Below are positions 27,130 to 36,461 of a DNA stretch of 64,000 bases, one piece after another. This DNA is from Rhizobium sp. L51/94 (lineage in GTDB: Bacteria > Pseudomonadota > Alphaproteobacteria > Rhizobiales > Rhizobiaceae): contig NZ_CP072141.1 of NCBI RefSeq assembly GCF_019355555.1, positions 1,792,001 through 1,856,000 on the forward strand, in the 5' to 3' direction. The notes beneath the pieces were generated by a model. It searched no databases. It was not told the DNA's origin and was given only the letters and a program-made list of their open reading frames with translations. A program made the position numbers and the translations under genes. The first letter of the stretch is position 1. Each line of letters begins with the position of its first letter.

Positions 27130-28614
27130 CTACTTCTTTGCAAATCCCGGCAGGGTGACCTGGAAGACCTGGAACATCGTGTCGACATCGGCGCCGCCTT
27201 CGCCCTTGTAGGCGGCTCCGACCTGGTAGCCGTCCTGTGTCAGGAAGTCGTTGTCGTTGGCAACAAACAGGAAATAATCGTCCGGGAGTTTCGGGTCGAG
27301 GACGCTTGCCAGCGACATCGCTTCCCATTTTTCGGACAGGTTGTTGCGGTCGTTCGGTGCGCCGTTGTGGAGGCCGAAGCGGGCAAGCTGCGCCTCGTCG
27401 TTGAGGTCGATGAACGGCGTGCGCTTGGCCGGCGTAACGGAGGGATCGAGGACGCCTTTCGGTGCCACCGGCTTGTCGGCGTCGAAGGCGGTGCCGGCAA
27501 TATCGGTGGCGGCGGAGACATCCACGAGATCGATGGCGCGGTGCAGCGACTTGTCGCCCTTGACGCCATAGCCGTTGTTGCTGTCGCGGGCGAGCATCAG
27601 GAATGTGGTCGGCGACAGCGCGACGATCTCGCTCTGGGCGGCCACCATAGTCTTGCCCTTGGCATCGGTGAAGAAGGGCAGCGGCACGACATATTCGTGC
27701 ACCAGTTTCAGATGGTCGACATCGCTCGCGTCATAGAAGAGGGCGCGCGTGTTCTGGCGCGTGCTGCTGCTGTCGCCGCCATCCTGGCGCGTGGCTGATT
27801 GCAGCACGGCGATGACAGTCTTGCCATCCGGCGTCATCGCCATGCCTTCGAGGCCCTGGTTGTTCTGCCGTCCGGTCTGCGGATCCTTGGGTTCCGGTGC
27901 CTTTTCGCCCGGGCCGGGATTGTTCGAGGCGAAATTCGGCTTGCCGTCACGCATCGGGATCAGCGCTGCCGGCGGCTGCGTTGCCGAGACGAGCCGGCCG
28001 TCTGCCGAGAAATGATAGATGTTCGGGCCGTATTCGTCGCTGATCAGCATCGAGCCGTCGGCAAGGCGGACGATTGCCTCGTTGTCGAGGGAGATCTTGC
28101 CGTTGGACGCCTGCGGCAGCATCGGCAACGTCGCGCTCGCCGGCCGCACGCCGGCTGACGGATCAAGTCCGGTCATGTCGGCGCCCTTGTCGTCCTTCAG
28201 AAGCATGGTGCTGGCGAGCGTGGCCGCCACGCCGGATTGCTCCTTGCCCGAGGAAGGTGCGGCACCCGGCGCCGTCGGCGTCATCTGGATGTCGATGGTA
28301 TTGAGGCGGGGCCGGTAGTCCGTCGTGCCGCTGACATTGTATCCCCGGTCCGGCAGCAGCCAGAGCTTGCCCTTGTAGCCCTCGGCGGTGCGCGTCCAGG
28401 TGCCGGGATCTATCGCCATGCCCGAGCCGGAGCCGAATGTCTCGCCAAACGAATCCCGCTGGCTGGCGGGAATGCGGCCGATGCCGACGAGACCCTTGTT
28501 GACGAGGGTCTGGCTGGCGGCCGGCGCGGTATCGTCGGCACGGCCCGGGGCTACCGCAAAGCCCGTCAGGAGGACTGTCGAAAGCAGGATCGTCTTCAAT
28601 ATCGAGGTCTTCAT
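27130..28614 (-). CDS. Secreted esterase-like phytase-family protein
   Basis: 494 residues with a Sec signal peptide (MKTSILKTILLSTVLLTGFAVAPGRA). The mature protein matches the phytase-like beta-propeller domain: FGSGSGMAIDPGTW, LWLLPDRGYNVSG, SLDNEAIVRLADGSMLISDEYGPNIYHF, NQGLEGMAMTPDGKTVIA and FLMLARDSNNGYG. Members are periplasmic and assumed to hydrolyse phosphate esters, but real activity is rarely tested. The start at 28614 is fixed by GGAGGAT seven bases upstream; an in-frame extension to 28683 lacks a site. Confidence 0.86.
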   Translation of the reverse strand: MKTSILKTILLSTVLLTGFAVAPGRADDTAPAASQTLVNKGLVGIGRIPASQRDSFGETFGSGSGMAIDPGTWTRTAEGYKGKLWLLPDRGYNVSGTTDYRPRLNTIDIQMTPTAPGAAPSSGKEQSGVAATLASTMLLKDDKGADMTGLDPSAGVRPASATLPMLPQASNGKISLDNEAIVRLADGSMLISDEYGPNIYHFSADGRLVSATQPPAALIPMRDGKPNFASNNPGPGEKAPEPKDPQTGRQNNQGLEGMAMTPDGKTVIAVLQSATRQDGGDSSSTRQNTRALFYDASDVDHLKLVHEYVVPLPFFTDAKGKTMVAAQSEIVALSPTTFLMLARDSNNGYGVKGDKSLHRAIDLVDVSAATDIAGTAFDADKPVAPKGVLDPSVTPAKRTPFIDLNDEAQLARFGLHNGAPNDRNNLSEKWEAMSLASVLDPKLPDDYFLFVANDNDFLTQDGYQVGAAYKGEGGADVDTMFQVFQVTLPGFAKK

Positions 28615-28826
28615 AGCAATATCCTCCATCAATGATCGGCACCGCATCGGCTGCGGCTTCGGAGATGGAGCTGTCTTTTTCAAGAGTTCGACAAAACCCC
28701 GTCACCGTCTGGGGGAGGGTTTATGGCGGCAACATGATAGCTGGATGACAGGTTTTGGAATGTCGATATCACAACCCAGGCGGATCGTGCTGCAAGCACG
28801 ATGGCGCGGTCGCCACTATCCGTCAC

Positions 28827-29195
28827 TCAGTCCGTGGCGTTGCGGCGAAAGACCGAGGGGAGGCGCGTCCTGTCGATGACCGCGCCGAGGGCGACGCCCC
28901 ACATGCCGCTCGCCATATTGACGATGATGTCGAACGGGCGCCCGTCATTGCCGATGGTCAGCACATGGGCGAGACCGAGCGCACTAACGGTGGCAATCAT
29001 CATGAGGAAGGCAAAAGACGGTGAGTCCGGGTAGGCCAGTCGTGCCAGGCAGCCTGCGATGCACAGCGCGACGATGTGGTAGATGTTGAAAGGATTACCA
29101 ATCTCGGCCTGCCAATTCACGTGCGCCAGCGTCAGCGCGACGAGGGCTGCGATATAAATCCAGACGCTGAATTTCAAAACGCGATTGGTGTCCAT
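28827..29195 (-). CDS. Small VanZ-like membrane protein
   Basis: 122 residues with four hydrophobic segments (VWIYIAALVALTLAHV, YHIVALCIAGCLARLAY, FAFLMMIATVSALGLAHV, IIVNMASGMWGVALGAVI). The order of segments and the PFDIIVNMASG motif before the last helix resemble the VanZ/DUF2809-like fold; this is a weak assignment. Function unknown. It is transcribed away from the LacI gene at 29482. Confidence 0.55.
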   Translation of the reverse strand: MDTNRVLKFSVWIYIAALVALTLAHVNWQAEIGNPFNIYHIVALCIAGCLARLAYPDSPSFAFLMMIATVSALGLAHVLTIGNDGRPFDIIVNMASGMWGVALGAVIDRTRLPSVFRRNATD

Positions 29196-29481
29196 AGGAT
29201 GAGGATATATCAGCGACTTAAGGCAAGACTAGCGTAGGCACCGCTATATCCGCACTTTCGGGGCACACAAATTGTGTACGCGCGATATAAATGTCGAAAC
29301 AAATATAGGATCTTGGGCAATTCCGCGGGCTGAATTCCGCCATGCTTCCGATCTTCCCCGCCAAGGGTGATCCAGCCGCATCCGGCTTCGTAAAGAAATA
29401 CATGAGATGGATATGAGTGCAAGCTCCGGCCGCACTGTCGGGATCACAAGGTCAGGAGCATAGTTGCAGGACAGCGTTGGA

Positions 29482-30507
29482 ATGGAGCCAGGCATCAGGC
29501 GGAACAAGCGGACCCGCGTCAGGCTCAGGGACGTCGCCCAGAAGGTAGGCGTGAGCGCTATCACCGTGTCCCGTGTGTTGCGTGCACCCGACAAGGTCTC
29601 CGCAGAATTGCGCGAAAACATCCTCCGGGTCATCGATGACATGGGCTATGTGCCCGATCTGGCCGCACGGGCACTCGCCGGCCGCCATAGCGGCATCATC
29701 GCGGTTCTTGCCCCGGCAATCAACAGCCAGATCCTCTCCGATGTCATGAGTGGCATCGAAGCCCGCGTGCGCAACACCGGCCTGCACACGCAATATGCCA
29801 ATACGGTGTATAGCGGCGGCGAGGAGACGGGTCAGATCCGTAACCTCCTGACGCAGAACCCGGCCGGCATCCTTCTCGTCGGCACCGAATGCTGCGAGCG
29901 GATTGCCCCGACCGTTATTTCGGCGACCTGCCCGGTATCCTACATTCTCGATCACAGCCAGAAGCCCGAAGAGCCCATGGCTGCGGCCATCGACCACGAG
30001 GCCGTCGGCGAGGCAGCCACGCGTCATCTTGTATCCGCCGGTTATCGACGCATCGGCTTGCTCGGCGGCTACCTCGATGTCCGGTCGAACCGGCGACGGC
30101 AGGGTTACGAAAACGTGCTGCAGGCAGCAGGCATCCATTATCCCGACCTGATGCTCATGGAGGATGAACCGACCAGCGTGGCCCTCGGTTGCCGGTTATT
30201 CTCAGAGCTTCTGGCGCGGGCGCCCGATGTCGATGCGGTGCTCTGCCAGAACGACGATCTGGCGCTCGGCGTGCTGTTCGAATGCCAGCGTCGCGGCATC
30301 AGCGTGCCCGGCGATCTCGGCATCTGCGGCATCAACAATCTCGAATTCGCAGCCTCCTCCCATCCGGCCATCACGACCGTCGATATCCCGCGCTTCGAAC
30401 TCGGTTTTGAGGCCGCCGATATGCTGGTCCAGGCGATTGGCGGCGGGCAAATCGCCGGCCGGCGCAAGCTGGGCTTCAAGTTGATCGTGCGTGGAACGAC
30501 CCGGTAA
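29482..30507 (+). CDS. LacI family regulator (GntR/gluconate type)
   Basis: 341 residues. The HTH is VRLRDVAQKVGVSAITVSRVLRAPDKVSAEL with the hinge AARALAGRHSG, and the effector domain has GILLVGTECCERIAP and CGINNLEFAASSHPAITTVD, typical of the gluconate-operon branch. No obvious sugar gene adjoins it, so the target is unknown. The ATG at 29482 is chosen over a TTG at 29464. Confidence 0.88.
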   Translation: MEPGIRRNKRTRVRLRDVAQKVGVSAITVSRVLRAPDKVSAELRENILRVIDDMGYVPDLAARALAGRHSGIIAVLAPAINSQILSDVMSGIEARVRNTGLHTQYANTVYSGGEETGQIRNLLTQNPAGILLVGTECCERIAPTVISATCPVSYILDHSQKPEEPMAAAIDHEAVGEAATRHLVSAGYRRIGLLGGYLDVRSNRRRQGYENVLQAAGIHYPDLMLMEDEPTSVALGCRLFSELLARAPDVDAVLCQNDDLALGVLFECQRRGISVPGDLGICGINNLEFAASSHPAITTVDIPRFELGFEAADMLVQAIGGGQIAGRRKLGFKLIVRGTTR

Positions 30508-30517
30508 GGGGGAAAGG

Positions 30518-30540
30518 TCAGGGGGTATCGCTCCCCCTGA
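30518..30540. terminator. Bidirectional terminator between LacI and cysN
   Basis: TCAGGGGG and CCCCCTGA form a perfect 8-bp stem with a 7-base loop, between convergent stop codons at 30507 and 30554. Short T/A runs flank it. It could serve both transcripts. Confidence 0.6.
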
Positions 30541-30553
30541 ATTGTCGGTTCTA

Positions 30554-32038
30554 TCAGATGTCGCTTGCCGCGTCCGACCAGAGGTCGGCTGCTTCCGCGG
30601 AGGTCATCCGGCGGACCTTCGCCTCGTCGCGACGGCTGGCGAACAGGTCGCTTGCCATGATCTGTTCGGCAAGGTCTGCCGGCAATGACAGGAGCACGCG
30701 CGTCTGATCCGGGTCGTAGGCACCGAGGTCGGCGCGCTTGCCCGAGATCATGCCGCCGGCCACCGTGTTGTTGGTGTCGGCATCGATCAGTATGAACGCA
30801 CCGGTCGAGCGGCTCAGTTCGTAGGGATCGAAGATCGCCAGCTCGTCGAAGATCAGCTGGACCTTGCCGATGGCGTTCATCGGCAGCGCCTTGGCCGGGT
30901 TCCATGCGCCGCTGACCAGTTCCAGCTGGCTGACGGGAAGCACCTGCACCCGCTGGCGTCGACTGCCGCTCTTAAGCCAGTAGCGCTTGCCGGAGTGAAT
31001 GCCTTCCGGCTGCAGCGCGACGATTTGCGCATCGAAGGAAAGGCCGACCTGCGGCTGGTGGTCGATGGCAACGATCATGTCGCCGCGCGACACGTCCACC
31101 TGCCGGTCTAGAACCAGCGTGATTGCATCTCCCGCCACCGCCGCGTTGCGCACCAGGTCGAAGGTGACGATCTTGGCGACGTTTGCGACCATGCCAGATG
31201 GCAAGATCATCACGCTGTCGCCGGGCTTCACCGAGCCGCCGGCAACGGTGCCCTGATAGCCGCGAAAGCTTTCGCCGGGCCGCGACACGCGCTGCACCGA
31301 CATCCGGAAGCCGACCGCCTGTGACGAGCGAACGGTTGCCAGTTCCAGCGCCTCGACCAGCGTCGGGCCGGTGTACCAAGGCATGGATGCCGCGCCGGAA
31401 TATACGACGTTTTCGCCCTTAAGCGCCGACATCGGGATTGTGGTGATCTGCCTGACGCCGAGCGTCGCGGCAAATTCCTTGAAATCATGGGCGATCTTGT
31501 CGAAGCCGGCACGATCGTAGTTGGTGAGGTCGATCTTGTTGATCGCCAGCACGAACTGCTTGATCCCGAGCAGCGACGCGATGGTTGCGTGGCGGCGCGT
31601 CTGCTCGAGAATGCCGACGCGGGCATCGATCAGCAGGATGGCGAGATCGGCCGTCGAGGCCCCCGTCGCCATGTTACGGGTATACTGTTCATGGCCGGGC
31701 GTGTCGGCGACGATGAAGGAGCGGTTGTCCGTCGCAAAGTAGCGATAGGCGACATCGATGGTGATGCCCTGTTCGCGCTCGGCCTGCAATCCGTCCAGCA
31801 AAAGCGCGAAATCGGGCAGCCCGAGGTCGTTCTGCTTGCCGGTGGAATCCCGGCGCAGCGTTGCGGCCTGGTCTTCCTTGATGGCCTTGGTGTCCCAGAG
31901 CAGGCGGCCGATCAGCGTGGACTTGCCATCGTCGACGCTGCCGCAGGTGATGAGACGCAGCGGGCGGGTGTCGCGCACGGCTTTCAAAGGCTCGGCCGGG
32001 GCGAGATGGACGACGTTTGCGGCACTGGCGACAGTCAT
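30554..32038 (-). CDS. cysN: Sulfate adenylyltransferase subunit 1 (CysN)
   Basis: 494-residue GTPase that drives ATP sulfurylase. The GTPase motifs are GSVDDGKSTLIGRLL (G1), GITIDVAYRY (G2), DTPGHEQYTRN (G3) and NKIDL (G4), followed by EF-Tu-like beta-barrel domains. It ends without the APS-kinase domain found in many rhizobial CysN/C or NodQ fusions, consistent with direct use of APS by the adjacent CysH. The start at 32038 lies one base after the cysD stop; the frame continues into cysD but that extension is not real. Confidence 0.96.
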   Translation of the reverse strand: MTVASAANVVHLAPAEPLKAVRDTRPLRLITCGSVDDGKSTLIGRLLWDTKAIKEDQAATLRRDSTGKQNDLGLPDFALLLDGLQAEREQGITIDVAYRYFATDNRSFIVADTPGHEQYTRNMATGASTADLAILLIDARVGILEQTRRHATIASLLGIKQFVLAINKIDLTNYDRAGFDKIAHDFKEFAATLGVRQITTIPMSALKGENVVYSGAASMPWYTGPTLVEALELATVRSSQAVGFRMSVQRVSRPGESFRGYQGTVAGGSVKPGDSVMILPSGMVANVAKIVTFDLVRNAAVAGDAITLVLDRQVDVSRGDMIVAIDHQPQVGLSFDAQIVALQPEGIHSGKRYWLKSGSRRQRVQVLPVSQLELVSGAWNPAKALPMNAIGKVQLIFDELAIFDPYELSRSTGAFILIDADTNNTVAGGMISGKRADLGAYDPDQTRVLLSLPADLAEQIMASDLFASRRDEAKVRRMTSAEAADLWSDAASDI

Positions 32039-32039
32039 C

Positions 32040-32993
32040 TCAGAAATATCCTTCACGCTTCTTCTTTTCCATGGAGCCGGACTGGTCGCGATCGATCGCG
32101 CGTCCCTGCCGTTCGGAAACCGTTGCAATTTCGAGTTCGCCGATCACCTCGTCAAGGGTGGTCGCCTCCGACCGGATGGCGCCGGTCAGCGGGAAGTCGC
32201 CAAGCGTGCGGAAACGGATCATGCCTTCCTGGCGGACTTCGCCGGGCAAAAGCTCCAGCCGCGGATCTTCGGCGAGGATCATCATTCCGTCGCGCTCCAC
32301 GAAGGGGCGCTTCTTGGCGTAATAGAGCGGCACCAGCGGAATGTCCTCGGCCTGGATGTACCGCCAGATGTCGACCTCGGTCCAGTTCGACAGCGGAAAG
32401 GCGCGCACGCTTTCGCCCTGGCGGATCATGCCGTTATAGATGTTCCAGAGTTCCGGCCGCTGGTTGCGCGGATCCCAGCGATGGTCGGGGGTGCGGAATG
32501 AATAGATCCGCTCCTTGGCGCGGCTTGCCTCTTCGTCACGCCGCGCGCCGCCAAAGGCCGCATCGAACTTGCCGGCGTCGAGCGCCTGGCGCAGCCCTTG
32601 TGTCTTCATGATGTCGGTAAAGGCGGACGAGCCATGGGTGAAGGGGGTAATCCCCTCGGCGGCACCGCGCGGATTGATATGCTCGATCAGGTCGAGATCG
32701 TAGGTCTTCGCGATGTTGTCGCGAAAGGCGATCATCTCGGAAAACTTCCAGCCGGTGTTGACGTGCAGCAGAGGGAAGGGGACGCGGCCGGGATAGAAGG
32801 CCTTGCGCGCCAGATGCAGGAGCACCGACGAATCCTTGCCGACCGAATAGAGCATGACCGGCCGTTCGAATTCCGCCGCAACTTCCCGGAAGATATGGAT
32901 GGATTCGTTTTCCAGCGCTTTCAGGTGCGGATCTAGCGGCGGCTTTACGCTCTGCGGATTGTGCAGTTCCGTATCCGGACGGCTGTCGGCCAT
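32040..32993 (-). CDS. cysD: Sulfate adenylyltransferase subunit 2 (CysD)
   Basis: 317 residues. The PP-loop is [19 protein letters not shown]; the family block [21 protein letters not shown] and the C-terminus [12 protein letters not shown] are typical. With CysN it makes adenosine 5'-phosphosulfate from sulfate and ATP. It is one base from cysN and 104 bp after cysH, all on one strand. Confidence 0.97.
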   Translation of the reverse strand: MADSRPDTELHNPQSVKPPLDPHLKALENESIHIFREVAAEFERPVMLYSVGKDSSVLLHLARKAFYPGRVPFPLLHVNTGWKFSEMIAFRDNIAKTYDLDLIEHINPRGAAEGITPFTHGSSAFTDIMKTQGLRQALDAGKFDAAFGGARRDEEASRAKERIYSFRTPDHRWDPRNQRPELWNIYNGMIRQGESVRAFPLSNWTEVDIWRYIQAEDIPLVPLYYAKKRPFVERDGMMILAEDPRLELLPGEVRQEGMIRFRTLGDFPLTGAIRSEATTLDEVIGELEIATVSERQGRAIDRDQSGSMEKKKREGYF

Positions 32994-33097
32994 TGTCTAC
33001 TCCAACTCTGTCGTCTCCGGCCGCAGGTTGGGCCGGCATAAAAGGGAATTGCGTCTCGCAAGTCGAGATTGGAATTTGCAGAGACGCGGGGGAAGGT

Positions 33098-33829
33098 TCA
33101 AGCGGAAACGACAGGATCCTCGGCAACATGCAGGCCGCATTCGCGCGTTTCGTCGTTTTCCCACCACCAGCGGCCGGCGCGTTCCGGTTCGCCGGGCTTG
33201 ATGGCGCGGGTACAGGGCTCGCAGCCGATCGACGGATAACCGCGCGCATGCAGCGGATTGATCGGCACGGCATTGTCGGCGACATAGGCGCGGATGCGAT
33301 CGATATCCCAATCGGCCAGCGGGTTGATTTTCAGCAAGTGCCGTTCAGCATCGTACTCGGCAAACGGCGTATCCGACCGGTTGGCCGACTGGCCGCGTCG
33401 AAGGCCAGTGACCCAGATCGTCGCGCCGGCGAGCGCGCGGGCAAGCGGCAGCACCTTGCGCACGCCGCAGCAGGCATGCCGTGCCTCGACGCTCTCATAG
33501 AAACCATTGATCCCGTAGCGCGCCGCAAAGGCGTCGATGTCGGCCTGCTCTGGCTCGAAGCGTTGGATCGAAATGTCGTAGCGGCTTTCCGTCTCGTCGA
33601 TGAGCGCCAGCGTTTCTGCAAACAGCCGGCCCGTCTGCAGCGTCGAGACGTCGATTGGAAAACGGTGCGTGCCGATCTCGGCAGTGATCACCTGATCCTC
33701 GATGCCGAGGCTGGTGGTGAAGACCGCGCGGCCGAGGCTTGCCGCCAGCGACAATCGGCCGGCGAGGTCGAGACCTGCCAGCGCGGCGTTCAATGTTTCC
33801 GTATCTTCGATGGAATTGATGGCAGTCAT
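33098..33829 (-). CDS. cysH: Adenylyl-sulfate (APS/PAPS) reductase CysH
   Basis: 243 residues. The PP-loop region (VFTTSLGIEDQVITA) and the two Cys pairs HACCGVRKVLPL and GCEPCTRAI mark the 4Fe-4S-binding, plant/rhizobial-type enzyme that reduces APS directly to sulfite; ECGLH is the catalytic-Cys motif near the C-terminus. The start at 33829 is preferred; the frame extends to 34024 without support. First gene of cysH-cysD-cysN and divergent from an Rrf2 regulator. Confidence 0.95.
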   Translation of the reverse strand: MTAINSIEDTETLNAALAGLDLAGRLSLAASLGRAVFTTSLGIEDQVITAEIGTHRFPIDVSTLQTGRLFAETLALIDETESRYDISIQRFEPEQADIDAFAARYGINGFYESVEARHACCGVRKVLPLARALAGATIWVTGLRRGQSANRSDTPFAEYDAERHLLKINPLADWDIDRIRAYVADNAVPINPLHARGYPSIGCEPCTRAIKPGEPERAGRWWWENDETRECGLHVAEDPVVSA

Positions 33830-34016
33830 CGGAAAACCTTGTCTGAAAGTGCGCGCAGCATCGCAGACGATGACCGAAAAAGACAGGAATGGGATTTCAT
33901 AAACGACTTGGTGTGAGCAAATATCTCTCACAACGGCCAACGCAGCGCAAAAGCAACCGCTTTTTCCGCAACCGGCGCCTCTCGGGCTGGCGCTGTCAGC
34001 AAGAACAGCGCTTATA

Positions 34017-34033
34017 TCTACCAATCTAGTAGA
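34017..34033. promoter_or_regulatory. Palindrome in the cysH-rrf2 divergent region
   Basis: TCTAC at 34017-34021 and GTAGA at 34029-34033 form a perfect 5-bp inverted repeat separated by seven bases (17 bp overall). It sits in the 347-bp spacer between the divergent cysH and Rrf2 genes and is the strongest operator candidate there. Binding by the Rrf2 protein is inference from position. Confidence 0.5.
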
Positions 34034-34176
34034 GTTAATCGCCGGATGTCAAACTGATTTCTGCTGCAATCTTCAATTTTGTAGCCGTTTCGGCCGCACG
34101 CGTTCAATTCCGGTTCAGGCAACATGCGCCAAAAGGGGTGTTCACCAGGGAAAAGGCGCCACTGCGCCGTGGATGA

Positions 34177-34635
34177 ATGGCATTGCAGATGATCACGCAG
34201 AAGGCAAAATATGCATTGAGGGCGCTGGCCATCCTGGCGCGTGCCGATCAAGGCGAGCCGATGCTGATCTCCGAGATCGCCGCACAGCAGAAGATCCCGA
34301 AGAAATTCCTCGAGCAGATCCTGCTGGAACTGAAGCACCGTGACATCGTCGAAAGCCGGCGCGGCAAGCAAGGCGGCTATCTGTTGCTGAAACCTGCCGA
34401 AGAGATCACCTTCGGGGAAATCCTGCGCATCATCGACGGCCCCATTGCGCCGCTCCCCTGCCTGTCGCTGACCGCCTATCGCCGCTGCAGCGATTGCGAC
34501 GGCGAGCAGGGCTGCGAAATCCACCATGTCTTCGCCAAGGTCGCGGATGCCATGCGCAAGGTCCTGTTCAACACCACCATCGCCGACGCCATCCGCCGCC
34601 CGGAAAGCGCCACGGTCACAAGGCTGCTGGCCTGA
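34177..34635 (+). CDS. Rrf2 family regulator, likely controls cysteine/sulfate assimilation
   Basis: 152 residues. ITQKAKYALRALAILAR followed by QQKIPKKFLEQILLELK and SRRGKQGGYLL is the Rrf2 winged helix. Four Cys in PCLSLTAYRRCSDCDGEQGC could bind an Fe-S cluster as in IscR/NsrR, but the family also contains cluster-free CymR-like cysteine regulators. Divergent from cysHDN, so control of sulfur assimilation is the natural guess. Start could be 34177 or the in-frame ATG at 34189. Its stop abuts the stop of the convergent ClC gene with no gap. Confidence 0.85.
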   Translation: MALQMITQKAKYALRALAILARADQGEPMLISEIAAQQKIPKKFLEQILLELKHRDIVESRRGKQGGYLLLKPAEEITFGEILRIIDGPIAPLPCLSLTAYRRCSDCDGEQGCEIHHVFAKVADAMRKVLFNTTIADAIRRPESATVTRLLA

Positions 34636-36003
34636 TCAAGCGGAACTTGCGTCGGTCCGCGCGGCATCCTTGTCATGCGTCCGTCGTGCGCGGATGGCGG
34701 CGGCGATGTAGACACGCGAAAGCCCGTGATAAAGCGGCTCCGGCGACAACATCCGTGACGTCACATAGCCCAGCATCGACACCGCCATGATCGGGATGAC
34801 CGCCTGGTGATCGCCGGTCATTTCCAGGATAATGACGAAAGCCGTCATCGGCGCCTGCACGACACCGGCAAAATAGCCGGCCATGCCGAGGATGGCGGCA
34901 AGGGCGATGCTGGTGCCCATGAGGTGCCCGACGGTGCTGCCGAAACCCGCGCCGACGGCGAGCGACGGGGCAAATATCCCGCCCGGAATGCCTGAAATCA
35001 TCGACAAAAAGCTTGCCAGGAGTTTTTCCACGAAGAACAGCAACGGCAGCGAGTTCCCCTCTACCGCGCCGCGCGCCTGCTCGTATCCGGTACCAAACGT
35101 ATTGCCCTTGGAGATGACGCCGATGACAGCCACCGCCAGCCCGCAGCCGCCGGCCATGATGAGCATGCGCAGGAGAGGTTGCGGCTGTGCCCAGCGGCGG
35201 ATGCGCAGGCCAAAATGCAGGGCAAGGCCGCTGAAGCCGGCACCGAGCGCGCCGCCGCCGATACCGCAGACCAGCACAAGGCCCCAATCGGCAAGGAAGG
35301 TTGGCGACGTCACCGCCGTGCCGAAATAATTATAGCTGCCGGAGAGCCCGAGAGCCGCCAGGCCGGCGAGGATCACCGCCGTCAGCACCAGCCCGTTGGC
35401 ACGGGCCTCGTAGGTGCGGCTCATTTCCTCGATGGCAAAGACGATGCCGGCCAGCGGCGTGTTGAAGGCTGCTGCGATCCCGGCTGCCGAGCCCGCAAGG
35501 ATCAGCCCGCGTGCCTGTACCATACCGCCGAACCGCGCCGCTGCCAGCATGATGGCGGCGCCGACCTGGACAGTCGGTCCCTCGCGACCGATCGAGGCGC
35601 CCGACAGCAGGCCGAGAATCGTCAGCAGGATTTTCCCCGCCGCCACCCGCAGCGACAGCAGCCGCACCCGGTCATCCTCCTGATGCAGGTGCCGCGCTGC
35701 GATCGCCTGCGGAATACCGCTTCCCTGGGAATTCGGAAACAGCGTGATGGCAAGCCACGCCGACAGCACGAACCCGACCGGGGTGATGACGAGAGGCAGC
35801 AGAAATCCCCAGTCGCCCGAGGTCGTCACCGCACCGAAAAGCCGCTGCGCCATGTCTGCCGCCTTGGCAAAGCCGACGCTGATCAGCCCGATGGCCACAG
35901 CCCCCGCCCAGAACACCAGCCGCGTCCGCCACGTCCCGTGCGACCCCCACACAGCCCGGGAGCGGCGCAGGAACTTCGATTTTCGATAGGAAGAGGAGGG
36001 CAT
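34636..36003 (-). CDS. ClC family chloride/proton antiporter
   Basis: 455 residues, many membrane helices. The ion-path motifs are GSGIPQ, GREGPTVQ (gating Glu) and GIFAPSLAVG; the internal proton Glu lies in VFAIEEMSRT and the Tyr in EPLYHGL, so it is predicted to be a 2Cl-/H+ exchanger of the inner membrane rather than a channel. The start at 36003 is chosen because the upstream in-frame extension to 36096 is arginine-rich and unlike family members. Convergent with the Rrf2 gene. Confidence 0.92.
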   Translation of the reverse strand: MPSSSYRKSKFLRRSRAVWGSHGTWRTRLVFWAGAVAIGLISVGFAKAADMAQRLFGAVTTSGDWGFLLPLVITPVGFVLSAWLAITLFPNSQGSGIPQAIAARHLHQEDDRVRLLSLRVAAGKILLTILGLLSGASIGREGPTVQVGAAIMLAAARFGGMVQARGLILAGSAAGIAAAFNTPLAGIVFAIEEMSRTYEARANGLVLTAVILAGLAALGLSGSYNYFGTAVTSPTFLADWGLVLVCGIGGGALGAGFSGLALHFGLRIRRWAQPQPLLRMLIMAGGCGLAVAVIGVISKGNTFGTGYEQARGAVEGNSLPLLFFVEKLLASFLSMISGIPGGIFAPSLAVGAGFGSTVGHLMGTSIALAAILGMAGYFAGVVQAPMTAFVIILEMTGDHQAVIPIMAVSMLGYVTSRMLSPEPLYHGLSRVYIAAAIRARRTHDKDAARTDASSA

Positions 36004-36127
36004 GGGAGCTCTGGACTGCTGGAAAACTGGCTGAGTTCGGGCAAATTGAGCCTCTGGGCGAAGACCCCTTATCGACCCCGCTGGCGCGTCTTGCAAGTTG
36101 GAATCGGTCGGGGTCAGCGCGCGTTAT

Positions 36128-36155
36128 TTGACAAGCGCCTGTTGCGTTCTACAAT
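36128..36155 (+). promoter_or_regulatory. Sigma-70 promoter of the toxin-antitoxin pair
   Basis: TTGACA at 36128-36133, a 16-base spacer and TACAAT at 36150-36155 are close to the sigma-70 consensus. The palindrome GCAATTGC at 36161-36168 just downstream and TGCGTT/AACGCA arms around it are plausible sites for autorepression by the antitoxin. Confidence 0.6.
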
Positions 36156-36185
36156 GCATCGCAATTGCAACGCATGGAGCGGCTC

Positions 36186-36461
36186 ATGAAAACGGCATCC
36201 CTTCCGTCACTGCGCGTCGATCCCGAACTACGCGCAGCGGCTGAGAGCGTCTTGAAGGACGGCGAGACGCTGTCGGCGTTTGTCGAGGCTTCTATCCGGG
36301 CACAGATAGATTTCCGACGCACGCAGGCGGAGTTTATCGCACGCGGCCTGGCATCGCTTGAAGATGCAAAGAAAACAGGAATTTATTTCAGTTCGAAGGA
36401 GGTTCTCGACGAATTGAAGGGAATGCTCGATGCCAGGTCTTCGGAAAAGCATTCCTCGTGA
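36186..36461 (+). CDS. Antitoxin, YlcI/YnfO-like (ParD/RelB type)
   Basis: 91 residues. SLPSLRVDPELRAAAESVLKDGETLSAFVEASI is the ribbon-helix-helix DNA-binding half (strand, then two helices); the rest is the toxin-wrapping helical tail. GGAGCGG seven bases upstream supports the 36186 start. It overlaps the toxin gene by four bases (GTGA) and follows a near-consensus promoter. Confidence 0.85.
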   Translation: MKTASLPSLRVDPELRAAAESVLKDGETLSAFVEASIRAQIDFRRTQAEFIARGLASLEDAKKTGIYFSSKEVLDELKGMLDARSSEKHSS

